A stretch of DNA of 61,366 bases, taken from positions 1 to 61,366 of the forward strand of contig JAGVFW010000009.1 of assembly GCA_020057405.1 (NCBI GenBank), given 5' to 3'. The stretch is from an archaeon. Its GTDB lineage: Archaea > Micrarchaeota > Micrarchaeia > Norongarragalinales > UBA97. Shown here piece after piece: positions 48,245-56,413 of the stretch. The notes below the pieces were generated by a model, which was not told the origin of the DNA, did not search any database, and was given only the letters and a program-made list of their open reading frames with translations. Positions within the stretch are counted from its first letter, which is position 1. Every line of letters starts with the position of its first letter. The translations under genes and the position numbers were made by a program.

Positions 48245-49669
48245 TTAAACTTTTTCAGCAGCGGCCATCACTTGGAGCGCGAGCAGGTCGTTGCCCCAGC
48301 CGGTTGAGATTTGGAGGCCAACGGGCATCTTCTCTTTTGCGTGCAGCCCTGCGCTTACCGAACCTGCTGGCGTGCCAGCGCAGTTTGCGGGCGTGGTCAG
48401 CACGTCGGCTAAGTACATTTGAATCGGGTCCTGCTGGCGTTCACCCATTTTCCACGCGACCATCGGCGCGGTCGGGCCTAGGATGACGTCGTAGTTGGCA
48501 AACGCCTTTGCGAACTCTTTTTTGAGCACGCTTCGCGCGTGAAGCGCTTTGGTGTACCACGCGTCGCGGAACTCTTTTGAAGTCACGTAAGAGCCTAGAA
48601 GGATGCGGCGCTTGACTTCGGGACCGAAGGCCCTGTCGCGCACGGTGCTTACTGCCTCAGCGAGGTCCTTGCTTTCCTCCCACTTCATGCCGAACTTGAG
48701 GCCGTCGTACTTTTGCATTGCTGAGGAGAATTCGGAAAACGCGAGCAGGAAGTAGATGGGGAGGGAGTACTTGAGCGACGGGAGGGAAAACTCCTCGATG
48801 GAAAAGCCGTCGTGGGCGGACTCGAGAGCCTTGATTTTTTTCCACACGAGGTCTGCAACGCCCTCGTCGCAACCTGAGAAGAATTCCTTTGGCACGCCAG
48901 CGCGGATTTCTCTCGGCATCGAGTCAAGCTTGTGGACAAATTCCGTGCGTTTGGTGCCCTTGGTCGTCGCATCGTGCCAGTCCTCTCCCGAAATGGTGTC
49001 GACGAGCATCGCGCAGCTAAGCGCGTCGGGTGCAAGGGGGCCGAGCTGGTCAAAGCTCATTGCGAGGTCGATTATGCCGTAGCGCGAAACTGTGCCATAG
49101 GTTGGCTTGAAGCCGGCGGCGCCGACGAAAGCCGCGGGCTCGCGGATGCTGCCGCCAGTGTCCTCGCTAAGCGTCAGGTCGCAGAAGCCCGCCGCGACTG
49201 CTGCGGCACTCCCGCCGCTTGAGCCGCCGGGAACGCGCGTCTCGTCAAGGGGATTGTGCGTCACGCGAAGGGCGCTTTTGCTGCAGTCGCTGCCGCAGGA
49301 AAACTCGTCGAGGTTTGTTGAGCCGATGATGATGCCGTCTTCCGCGATGATGCGCTCGACTGCGGTTGCGCTGTAGGGGGCGACGTAGTGCTCAAGCATT
49401 TTCGAACCGCAGGTGAGACGATGGCCCTTGATGGCGACGCTGTTCTTGATTGCGATTACGAGGCCGCCTAGGGCGCCGAGTGGCTTGCCGCTTTTCAGTT
49501 TGGAATCAACGCGAGCAGCGTGCTCGCGGGCCATTTCTGGAAAGACGTCAATGAAGGCACCTAGGCTATGGTCGCGTTTTTCGATTTGCGTAAGGAAGTG
49601 CTCGAGACGCGCAGAAGCTCCCTTTGACTTGATTTCGCCAAGCGCTTTTGCGGTTCTTGATTCGTGCAT
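48245..49669 (-). CDS. gatA: Asp/Glu-tRNA amidotransferase subunit A
   Basis: GatA supplies ammonia by splitting glutamine for tRNA-dependent Asn/Gln formation. The 474-residue amidase shows the Ser-cisSer-Lys triad: GLVIAIKNSVAIKGHRLTCGS (Lys), TRVPGGSSGGSAAAVAAG (cis-Ser) and LSEDTGGSIREPAAFVGAAGFKPTYG (nucleophile Ser). Length is normal. It follows gatC by 6 bases in the herA-gatC-gatA operon; gatB is not in the window, so the tRNA specificity cannot be told from here. Confidence 0.95.
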   Translation of the reverse strand: MHESRTAKALGEIKSKGASARLEHFLTQIEKRDHSLGAFIDVFPEMAREHAARVDSKLKSGKPLGALGGLVIAIKNSVAIKGHRLTCGSKMLEHYVAPYSATAVERIIAEDGIIIGSTNLDEFSCGSDCSKSALRVTHNPLDETRVPGGSSGGSAAAVAAGFCDLTLSEDTGGSIREPAAFVGAAGFKPTYGTVSRYGIIDLAMSFDQLGPLAPDALSCAMLVDTISGEDWHDATTKGTKRTEFVHKLDSMPREIRAGVPKEFFSGCDEGVADLVWKKIKALESAHDGFSIEEFSLPSLKYSLPIYFLLAFSEFSSAMQKYDGLKFGMKWEESKDLAEAVSTVRDRAFGPEVKRRILLGSYVTSKEFRDAWYTKALHARSVLKKEFAKAFANYDVILGPTAPMVAWKMGERQQDPIQMYLADVLTTPANCAGTPAGSVSAGLHAKEKMPVGLQISTGWGNDLLALQVMAAAEKV

Positions 49670-49675
49670 TGAAAA

Positions 49676-50035
49676 TCACATGCTTTTTGGCGAGAGCATT
49701 TCGCCGGAATCTTTCTTCTTGGCGAATTGCGAGCGGATGCCGGCGGTGTTGTCGAAAGCCTTGGGCTCATCCTTTCGAAGAACCGTGTTCTGGTTTTTGA
49801 CGTAGTAGAGCTCGCCCTCGCCAGCCCCCTGGACTTCGCTTATTGTTGAGAGGTAGTCGAGTATGAGGTTGAGGTCTTTTCCGAACTTTTCGGCTTCGGC
49901 GTCGGAGAGCTTGAGGCGCGAGATTTCTGCAGTGCGCGCTAGCGTCTCTGCGTCAATTGCTTGGGCTGCCCCGGGTTTTGAAGCGGGCTTGGATTTGGGA
50001 GCTGGGGTGGAGTTTGCGGCTGTTTCTTTTTTCAT
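49676..50035 (-). CDS. gatC: Asp/Glu-tRNA amidotransferase subunit C
   Basis: The 119-residue protein has a Lys/Pro/Ala-rich N-terminal extension of about 28 residues, then the GatC core: DAETLARTAEISRLKLSDAEAEKFGKDLNLILDYLSTISEV. It ends with the belt segment (NTVLRKDEPKAFDNTAGIRSQF) that wraps GatA and GatB. Start ATG 50035 overlaps the herA stop by four bases. Confidence 0.88.
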   Translation of the reverse strand: MKKETAANSTPAPKSKPASKPGAAQAIDAETLARTAEISRLKLSDAEAEKFGKDLNLILDYLSTISEVQGAGEGELYYVKNQNTVLRKDEPKAFDNTAGIRSQFAKKKDSGEMLSPKSM

Positions 50036-51555
50036 ACAAATGCCTCCACGTCCTCGGCGCTCACTTGCCTTTTCGCGCCTTCCTCGAACTTCTTCGCAAG
50101 TTCCTCTAGCCCGGCGCCTTTTCTGCCCTGCGAGGTCTTGCGCCTGCGGACTTGGATGAACACGGGTTGGTTGACGGCTTCGCCGAATAGGATGCCCTCG
50201 CCGACTGCTAGAGTTGTGATTTGTCCGGACAGGTCGGAATCGATTGACTCGCAGCTTTGTGAAATGTGCTCGATGTCGTACGGGTTGGTGACGCGGAAGA
50301 TTAGGAAAGTGTTTAGCTGCGAGAGGGCGGTTGTCGAGAGCTGCACCGGCCTTTGGCTCACGAGGCAAATGGAGCAGCCGAACTTGCGGCCCTCGCGGGC
50401 TATCTTGTTGATGATGGAGCGGGCGATTGCCGCGCCCTTTGGCACTTGGTTGGGCGCGAAGTTGTGCGCCTCTTCGACGATTAGGAGGACGGGTGGAATT
50501 TTTTCTTCCTGGCGGAACTTGAAGAGTTTTTGGGCGAAGTAGGATACGATGACTTGCTTTCTCTTCTGGTCGGTCAGGCCGCTTAAGTCAAAGACGACGA
50601 GCCTGCCGGGCTTGACTAGCTCCTTGACTGCGGGGTAGTCGGCGAGGCCGAAGAGACGCAGGAACTTTAGTTCGGAAAGCCAGCCGACAAGCGGACCTTT
50701 CACGTTCTTGTCCATGTCGGAAGCCTCGACAGAAGCGATTACATCGCGAAGCGAGTACGCCTTTTGCTCGGTGCGCATGCGCTTTTTGAGGCCGAAGAGG
50801 AGTTTTGAAAGCTCGCGGCGCGCTGCGGGGCTCATGTCTGGCATGAACTCTGAAAGCATGCCGGGCGAGACTTTGTGGAGCGCAACTTGCAGTTTGCTCG
50901 CGTCGATTACGGTCGTCTTTGACGCATACTGGGGGTTGGCTCGCTTGTCGCCAAAGCACGAGTACTCGCCGTGCACGTCGAAAATGACTACTGCGATGCG
51001 GCCGTTCTCGATAGGCCGGTCTAGGAGCTCCTCGACGAGGACTGTCGCGGCGTTGCTCTTGCCGCTGCCACTTTTGCCAAGCAAACCGAAGTGTTTTTGG
51101 AGAAGGCCGTTTAGGCTGACGCGCGCGGCCAGGTCGTGCTGGAGCACTTTGCCGAACTCGAGGCCTTTGTCGTCGATGCCGACGAATTGCTTTAGCATGC
51201 TAAGCTCGACTTCGGATACTTTAGTGCCAGGCGAGGGCGGGTAGGTTGCTCGCACGAAGCCTTCGTTCCAGGCGCCCATCACGCGGCATTGCGCCACTAC
51301 GTACTCCCATTCGGCAGTCGGGAGTTCTGCCATGAATGCCTTGCCGCCGTTTTTTTCGTAGACACTCACGCTTTCCGGGCGTTCGAAGTAGCGGTTGGCG
51401 CGGAAGAGGTCCTTCACAAGCGCGATTGTAGTGCCTAACTCTGTCTCAAGAGCCACGAACTGGCCGCGCCTAACGCCGTCGGCCGTGACGACGAAGGAGA
51501 ACTCCTGCGTGCTGGGGCCCTCTGGAGTTGCAACGACTAAACCGAGTTCCTTCAC
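50032..51555 (-). CDS. herA: HerA-type DNA translocase/helicase
   Basis: HerA is a hexameric FtsK-like ATPase that works with NurA and Mre11-Rad50 at DNA ends. The 507-residue protein has the N-terminal HAS barrel (GVRRGQFVALETE...), Walker A GLLGKSGSGKSNAATV, IFDVHGEYSCFG, Walker B PPVLLIVEEAHNFAP, and KIAREGRKFGCSICLVSQRP. GTG 51555 lies 29 bases after a TTATTTAAAG box; upstream lies the tRNA-Arg. No nurA or mre11 is in the window. Confidence 0.9.
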   Translation of the reverse strand: MKELGLVVATPEGPSTQEFSFVVTADGVRRGQFVALETELGTTIALVKDLFRANRYFERPESVSVYEKNGGKAFMAELPTAEWEYVVAQCRVMGAWNEGFVRATYPPSPGTKVSEVELSMLKQFVGIDDKGLEFGKVLQHDLAARVSLNGLLQKHFGLLGKSGSGKSNAATVLVEELLDRPIENGRIAVVIFDVHGEYSCFGDKRANPQYASKTTVIDASKLQVALHKVSPGMLSEFMPDMSPAARRELSKLLFGLKKRMRTEQKAYSLRDVIASVEASDMDKNVKGPLVGWLSELKFLRLFGLADYPAVKELVKPGRLVVFDLSGLTDQKRKQVIVSYFAQKLFKFRQEEKIPPVLLIVEEAHNFAPNQVPKGAAIARSIINKIAREGRKFGCSICLVSQRPVQLSTTALSQLNTFLIFRVTNPYDIEHISQSCESIDSDLSGQITTLAVGEGILFGEAVNQPVFIQVRRRKTSQGRKGAGLEELAKKFEEGAKRQVSAEDVEAFV

Positions 51556-51636
51556 GCAAGAAATTAGTTTCCCAAGCTTTAAATAACGGGCGAGGGGAGT
51601 TTGCCGGGGAGGGGGGTAAAATGGTTGAAGGAAAGG

Positions 51637-51744
51637 CGGGGCCACGGGGATTTGAACCCCGGACTGAAGCTGTTTGCCTCACGGGCTTGCCTAAACCGCG
51701 TGAATTCGCAAGCTCCTGTTTTATCCAGGCTGAACTATGGCCCC
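51637..51744 (-). tRNA. tRNA-Arg (anticodon GCG) with 34-nt intron
   Basis: Read on the minus strand: acceptor GGGGCCA/TGGCCCC (7 bp), T8-A9, D arm GTTC...AAAC (one mismatch), anticodon stem GGAGC/GCTTC, loop TTGCGAA, T arm CGGGG-TTCAAAT-CCCCG. The intron is 51705-51672, between positions 37 and 38. A textbook bulge-helix-bulge is present: central helix TTGC/GCAA, 3-base bulges GAA and ACA, and inner helix TTCACG/CGTGAG. The spliced tRNA has 74 bases and reads CGC. No CCA is encoded after discriminator G, so the CCA enzyme at 58788 is needed. Confidence 0.9.
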
Positions 51745-51845
51745 GCGTAAAGACGGGCGTAGTAATAGTGGTTGGAAACGTATAAAAGCCTCCTGCGGGC
51801 TCAATTATTTTGCTGGTTCTATTTCAGCAAGAGAGTGGTTTCAAA

Positions 51846-52013
51846 ATGACTAAACAAAGGACTGTGTGCAAGAGCTGCGGTCGCAGCGACTTTTCCCTAG
51901 TGTCTTTCGCCTGCCCGGCAGAAGGGTGCAGCGGCAAGATTGTGCGCTGCAAGGCATGCAAGGAAAACGAGAATCCCTACAAGTGCAGCGAGTGCGGCTT
52001 CAACGGCCCATAG
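51846..52013 (+). CDS. Zinc-ribbon protein (DUF1610/HVO_2753 type)
   Basis: The 55-residue protein holds four Cys-rich knuckles: CKSCGR, CPAEGC, CKAC and CSECGFNGP. The ending 'C..CGF.GP' is characteristic of a short archaeal zinc-finger family commonly found next to aEF-1beta, as here. It probably binds RNA or ribosomal parts. ATG 51846 follows GAGTGG; a GTATAAAAG box lies about 62 bases upstream, giving a leader of roughly 36 bases. Confidence 0.82.
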   Translation: MTKQRTVCKSCGRSDFSLVSFACPAEGCSGKIVRCKACKENENPYKCSECGFNGP

Positions 52014-52026
52014 AGACTCAAAGCAG

Positions 52027-52488
52027 ATGGCGAAGCAAAAGCCCGTCGTGGTCTTCGTTGCCGGCACTTTCGACGGCCTTCACGCGGGACATGTCAAGCT
52101 CTTCGAGTTTGCGCGAAAGAAGGGCGCACAGCTGCAACGCAAGCTCAAGCGCCGGGGCACCAAACTCCACGTTATTGTCGCTCGTGATTCAAGCGTGCGC
52201 AAGTGGAAGGGTAAGCCTCCGGTGCAGAACGAGCGTGAGCGGCTGTCGGTTGTAAGCGCACTTAAGGGCGTCAATGCGGCAATGCTCGGCCACCCGTCTG
52301 ACTTCTTTGAGAGTGTAAGAAAAATCAGGCCTGACTTGATTGTCTTGGGCCATGACCAGGGCGGGGCTCAAATCGTCAAGCGGCTAAGCGCCCTTGGCTT
52401 TGGCCTTGTCGTGCGCTGCAAGCCGTTTAACCGTGCACGATTGCATTCAAGAAACTTAAGAGAAAGAAAATTCCACAAGAATATTTGA
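52027..52488 (+). CDS. ribL: Archaeal FAD synthase (nucleotidyltransferase)
   Basis: RibL adenylates FMN to FAD. The 153-residue protein is a HIGH-type nucleotidyltransferase: VFVAGTFDGLHAGHVKLFEFA (GTFD-x2-H-x-GH), HVIVARDSSVRKWKGKPP, NERERLSVVSALKGV and RPDLIVLGHDQ. Length and motifs fit the archaeal enzyme. It starts 13 bases after the zinc-ribbon gene and is followed 10 bases later by aEF-1beta, so all three probably share one mRNA. Confidence 0.82.
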   Translation: MAKQKPVVVFVAGTFDGLHAGHVKLFEFARKKGAQLQRKLKRRGTKLHVIVARDSSVRKWKGKPPVQNERERLSVVSALKGVNAAMLGHPSDFFESVRKIRPDLIVLGHDQGGAQIVKRLSALGFGLVVRCKPFNRARLHSRNLRERKFHKNI

Positions 52489-52498
52489 GGTGCTGTAA

Positions 52499-52744
52499 AT
52501 GGGTAAAGTCATCACAGTAATGAAAGTCTTTCCCGACGAGGGCGTCACGCTAACTGAACTCTTGACTAAAGTCAAGATGGTTGACGGCTGCATCAAGGCC
52601 GAAATCGCCGAATACGTCTTTGGCGCGAAAATCATCCAGGCGAGCTTCCAGTGCGAGGACGCGGCACCACGTGATTTCGAAGAGGAAGTCACCAAAATCG
52701 CGGGCGTCAGCGGCTGCCAAGTTGATGAAGTCGGGCTAGTCTAG
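52499..52744 (+). CDS. ef1b: Elongation factor 1-beta (guanine-exchange factor)
   Basis: The 81-residue protein is the archaeal EF-1beta: MGKVITVMKVFPDEGVTLTELLTKVK, IAEYVFGAKIIQASFQCED and the C-terminal VTKIAGVSGCQVDEVGLV. It exchanges GDP for GTP on EF-1alpha. The size is normal for archaea. Its position after a zinc-ribbon gene is conserved in many archaea. Confidence 0.9.
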   Translation: MGKVITVMKVFPDEGVTLTELLTKVKMVDGCIKAEIAEYVFGAKIIQASFQCEDAAPRDFEEEVTKIAGVSGCQVDEVGLV

Positions 52745-52845
52745 GCTCTCCGCCTGATTTCGCCGCATTATGTTAGAACTGCGAGCCGGCAGGCTGGTTG
52801 GGCATAGCATAATTAATTTCGGCCGGGAACTAACACCCGAGGACA

Positions 52846-55461
52846 ATGATAAAGCAACTGCGCTTGCGCCACTGGAAGAGCCACGAGCAGACCGAAGTGA
52901 CGTTCGGCAAGGGCACCAACTTGCTCGTCGGGGCGATGGGCAGCGGCAAGACTAGCGTGCTTGAAGCGATTTGCTTCGCGCTCTTCGGCACTTTTCCGGC
53001 GCTAAAGAGCAAGCGCGTGAAGTTGGCCGAAGTGGTGATGCAGCGGCCCACGAAGTACGAGGAGGCTAGCGTCGAGCTTTGGTTTTCAGTAGGCGAGGTC
53101 GACTACAGCGTCGAGCGAACGGTGAAGAGCGGCGCTAGCGAGGCGTTCCTTCGCGCCGGGGGTCGGATGCTTGAGTCGGGCAGCGAGCGGGTGACCGAGA
53201 CTATCGGCCGCATTCTTCGCATGGACTACGACCTCTTCACGCGAGCGATTTACAGCGAACAAAACAGGGTAGACTACTTTCTTTCGCTTGGCAAGGGCGA
53301 ACGCAAGAAGCAGATTGACGCGCTTTTGGGCATCGACCAGCTTGAATCCGCGCGGGCAAACGCGGGCACGCTTTCAAACCGCATCCGAACCATAAAGACT
53401 GCGGACGAGGCGTTTTTGCAGGGAATCGGTTTTGAGGAAGTGGAGACTGAGCTTTTGCGCGTGAGAGTCGAGCTCGAGGGAGCCATCACTTTGGGCGAGG
53501 AACTCAAGAAAAAACACGCCGGACAGGAGCGCGAGCTTGGTCAAACGCAAAAACTCGTCGCGCAACTCGATGCTGCTGAGAAAAAATTCAACGAGCTCTC
53601 GCGCCAGGCTGCCGCTGTCGAGTCGCTTGTTACATCGACGAAGGAAATGGCTGGGGCGCTTGAAAAACAGCTTGAGAAAAAATACTCGAAAACGGACTTG
53701 CAAGCCGCAGTGGCGGCGACTGAAAAGTCGCTCGAGTCCCTCAAAAACGCGCGAAGGGCGCTTGAGGAAGTGCGCGGCAACTTGGGCATGGCACGCGGCG
53801 AAAAGCAGGCGCTTGAAAAGCGGCTTTCGGCCCTTCCCGACGGCTCAAAGCCGATTGGCGAAGTCGAGGCAGCCCTTAACGGCCTTGAAAAGCAGGTGGC
53901 GGACGCAAAGGCAATTGCCAAGAAATCCGTCGAAGAGCACGGTCAGACTGGACAGCAGGCGGCAGACCTTTCAAGAAAACTTGAGGAAGCAAAGGCCGCA
54001 GTGTTACGGGCAACCGAGCTTGAAAAGCAGTTAAGCGAGCTAAGGCAATCCGCCTCGGCAATCGGGGAAGCGGCGGCCATTAAGCAATCCGAACGCGAGC
54101 TTGAGGAAACGGCGGCGGGGCATAACGCCCGCGCGCTTGAACTGGAAAAAGCAATCAGCGCGCTTGACACTGCGGATTCAAAGTGTCCCGTGTGCGGCCA
54201 GTCGCTTGACGAGGAGCACCGAAAGCACACGTTCCAGGAAAAAAGCATTGCGCTTGGCATCGCGCGCGCGGGGGCAAAGGCGGCCGGCTCGCAGGCAATT
54301 CAAGCGAGGGAAAGACTGGCGAAGCTCGACGGCCTTTCGCGCACTTCGATGGAACTCGAGCAGCGATTGGCCATACTAAAGCAAGCGCCAGCCGCAGGCG
54401 AAGTCGAGGGCCAGCTAACCGCGGCAAAAGCGGGCCTTGTCGAACTGATTCAGAAAGTGGCGGCTGGCGAAAGCCGGTTGCTTGCTCTTGAAAAAGAACT
54501 TGCTTCAATGCGCGAAGTGGTTGGGGCGGCCCGCGAGAGAGCACAAGCGCTAAAAACGCTTTCCGAAATTGAGGCGAAGCTTAGGCAGTTCTCGGAAGCT
54601 GAAGAAAGGCTTTTGGTAGCTTTTAGCGAGGAGAAAGTCGGTCACGCGCAAGCGCTGCTAAAGCAGCTTGAGAAGGCGGGGCGGCTTTTGGCGCTTGAAG
54701 AAAAGCTTGCTCTTGAGGAAGGAAGGCTTGCGGGCCTGAGAAAGGAGCTTGACGCGACTAAATTTGACTCCGCAGAACTACAGTCTAGCCGCGAGAAGCT
54801 CACTGGCATCGAACGCGAGGAAGCGCGCACTGAAGGCGACGTTGCGGCAATGGCGCTTAAGGTCACTGAAAAGCGCGTGGCGCTTGCGGAGCTTGAGAAG
54901 AAGCACGGGGCGGTCCGGGAGCGGCTCGCGCGCGTAAAGTCGCTTGAGAAGAAAGTCATTGGCGTTACCAAGTTCCAGGAAGCGCTTTTTGAAACGCAGG
55001 CTGCCCTGAGGGGAGAACTCGTTGGCGGCATCAACGAGGCTATGGCGGGGCTGTGGAAGACAATCTATCCCTATCGCGACTATCCTGCGGCGAGGCTGCT
55101 TGCAAGCGAGGACGATTACGAGCTGCAGCTCCAAACAATCGACGGGAATTGGGTGAGCGTCGATTCTGCATCGGGAGGCGAAAGGGCGTGCGGGGCGCTG
55201 TCGCTGCGCACGGCATTCGCGGTCGTGCTCGCACCATCGCTTTCCTGGCTTTTCCTTGACGAGCCTACGCACAACCTCGATTCAACCGCGGTGCAGATGC
55301 TCTCGCACGCGCTTCGTGACGAAGTGCCGCGCATCGTCGAGCAGACGTTCATCATCACGCACGACGAGAACCTGCGCGAGGCTGCAAGCGCAAAAATCTA
55401 CCGCGTCGAGCGCGACAAGGATTCCGGGGACAAGAGCACGGTCGAGGAAGTGACTGTATGA
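52846..55461 (+). CDS. rad50: Rad50 DNA double-strand break repair ATPase
   Basis: The 871-residue SMC-like protein has Walker A GAMGSGKT (29-36), long coiled coils on both sides of the zinc hook CPVCGQSL (447-454), the ABC signature DSASGGERACGALSLR and Walker B SWLFLDEPTHNLD. It tethers and opens broken ends together with Mre11. Unusually, no mre11 lies next to it; the downstream gene, coupled by an ATGA overlap, is unknown. A CATAATTAATTT box lies about 31 bases before ATG 52846. Confidence 0.93.
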   Translation: MIKQLRLRHWKSHEQTEVTFGKGTNLLVGAMGSGKTSVLEAICFALFGTFPALKSKRVKLAEVVMQRPTKYEEASVELWFSVGEVDYSVERTVKSGASEAFLRAGGRMLESGSERVTETIGRILRMDYDLFTRAIYSEQNRVDYFLSLGKGERKKQIDALLGIDQLESARANAGTLSNRIRTIKTADEAFLQGIGFEEVETELLRVRVELEGAITLGEELKKKHAGQERELGQTQKLVAQLDAAEKKFNELSRQAAAVESLVTSTKEMAGALEKQLEKKYSKTDLQAAVAATEKSLESLKNARRALEEVRGNLGMARGEKQALEKRLSALPDGSKPIGEVEAALNGLEKQVADAKAIAKKSVEEHGQTGQQAADLSRKLEEAKAAVLRATELEKQLSELRQSASAIGEAAAIKQSERELEETAAGHNARALELEKAISALDTADSKCPVCGQSLDEEHRKHTFQEKSIALGIARAGAKAAGSQAIQARERLAKLDGLSRTSMELEQRLAILKQAPAAGEVEGQLTAAKAGLVELIQKVAAGESRLLALEKELASMREVVGAARERAQALKTLSEIEAKLRQFSEAEERLLVAFSEEKVGHAQALLKQLEKAGRLLALEEKLALEEGRLAGLRKELDATKFDSAELQSSREKLTGIEREEARTEGDVAAMALKVTEKRVALAELEKKHGAVRERLARVKSLEKKVIGVTKFQEALFETQAALRGELVGGINEAMAGLWKTIYPYRDYPAARLLASEDDYELQLQTIDGNWVSVDSASGGERACGALSLRTAFAVVLAPSLSWLFLDEPTHNLDSTAVQMLSHALRDEVPRIVEQTFIITHDENLREAASAKIYRVERDKDSGDKSTVEEVTV

Positions 55462-56384
55462 AGGCGCCTGAAAGAAACGACCCTCGGGAATATGCTGCCT
55501 TGCATCGGCTCCACGACGCGGTTGCAAGCGGGTTAAAGGATCACGTCAGCGAGCACGCGATCAAGTACCCGTGGTCGAGCGACCCGTTTAGGGAAAAAAA
55601 AGACGCGGATGACCTTGCCAAAAGATTCATGGCGGGGAAAATTCCGGCCACGCTCATGCTAAAACCGGACTTTAAGGCTGGCGAATTGCACGTACTCGCG
55701 CGCCTGCCTGGAGATGCCATTAGTGTGGCGACGTTTAAGCTGAAGAAAACTGCCCGCCCCGATCCCGAGATTCATTTTTCAATTTTCTACGTTCCGGGCT
55801 ACGAGAAAATAGGGCTGGAAAAAATGGCGGGGGCGCTTAGAGATAAGACGCTCATCGAGTTGGTCGGATCCGCAACTGAACCGATTCTTTCAAAGCCCGC
55901 TCTTGAAAAACTGCGGAAAAAAGACGACCCGTTTTTGTCAGTAGTCGGAAAGGCCATAGACCACGCACGCCTAGAAAACGAGCCGGAATACGTGCGCGTT
56001 CCCCACGGTAAACAGTCGACGATAATTGTCACGCGCAGGTACTACGACACCAAGCAAATAAAGGAGAAAACTGAGAAAGAGGACTCGATTTCGGTTGCAT
56101 TCACTGCCTTTGAGGACTCGCAAGGCAAGCTGCACGAGATGGATAAGGCAGCGGGACACGACGCCGTCAACTCCAACTTCATCAGCGAGGTTAACGGCAA
56201 GGGAGTCAATCCCAAAGACCTGCTTAGGTTCAGGACGCACTTCGCTGGGGGCGAACAGCACGTCATCGAGGTCTATTCGCAAGAGGGTATGCGCGTTGCG
56301 GAGGCGCTTCAAAACATCATGGAACACGTCAGGCCGACGCACGAAGTTACCATAGAATTGCGTTTCCCGGAGAAAAAGGCCTAG
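55458..56384 (+). CDS. Unknown protein translationally coupled to rad50
   Basis: The 308-residue product starts inside the rad50 stop codon (ATGA). It is soluble, alpha/beta and charged: helices at the front (PREYAALHRLHDAVASGLKDHVSEHAIKYPW), a beta-rich middle (IPATLMLKPDFKAGELHVLARLPGD; EIHFSIFYVPGYEKIG) and a C-terminal FRTHFAGGEQHVIEVYSQEG. No nuclease, ATPase or zinc motif is visible and it does not look like Mre11 or NurA. Coupling suggests it forms part of, or modulates, the Rad50 machinery. Confidence 0.65.
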   Translation: MKAPERNDPREYAALHRLHDAVASGLKDHVSEHAIKYPWSSDPFREKKDADDLAKRFMAGKIPATLMLKPDFKAGELHVLARLPGDAISVATFKLKKTARPDPEIHFSIFYVPGYEKIGLEKMAGALRDKTLIELVGSATEPILSKPALEKLRKKDDPFLSVVGKAIDHARLENEPEYVRVPHGKQSTIIVTRRYYDTKQIKEKTEKEDSISVAFTAFEDSQGKLHEMDKAAGHDAVNSNFISEVNGKGVNPKDLLRFRTHFAGGEQHVIEVYSQEGMRVAEALQNIMEHVRPTHEVTIELRFPEKKA

Positions 56385-56391
56385 AGCAATG

Positions 56392-56402
56392 CCTGCACTC
56401 AG
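56392..56402 (-). repeat. Repeat B core, downstream of kbl
   Basis: CTGAGTGCAGG on the minus strand lies 11 bases after the kbl stop and matches the core CTAAGTGCAGG at 10 of 11 bases. Confidence 0.35.
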
Positions 56403-56413
56403 AAAAGAAGAAG

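Noticed and set aside
51637..51744. Class II tRNA (Leu/Ser) with a long variable arm
   Set aside because: The extra bases fold into a bulge-helix-bulge within the anticodon loop, and the spliced form has a 4-base variable region.
55458..56384. Mre11 or NurA as the rad50 partner
   Set aside because: No metallophosphoesterase (D-x-H, GD-x2-D, GNHD) or NurA motifs are present in this protein.
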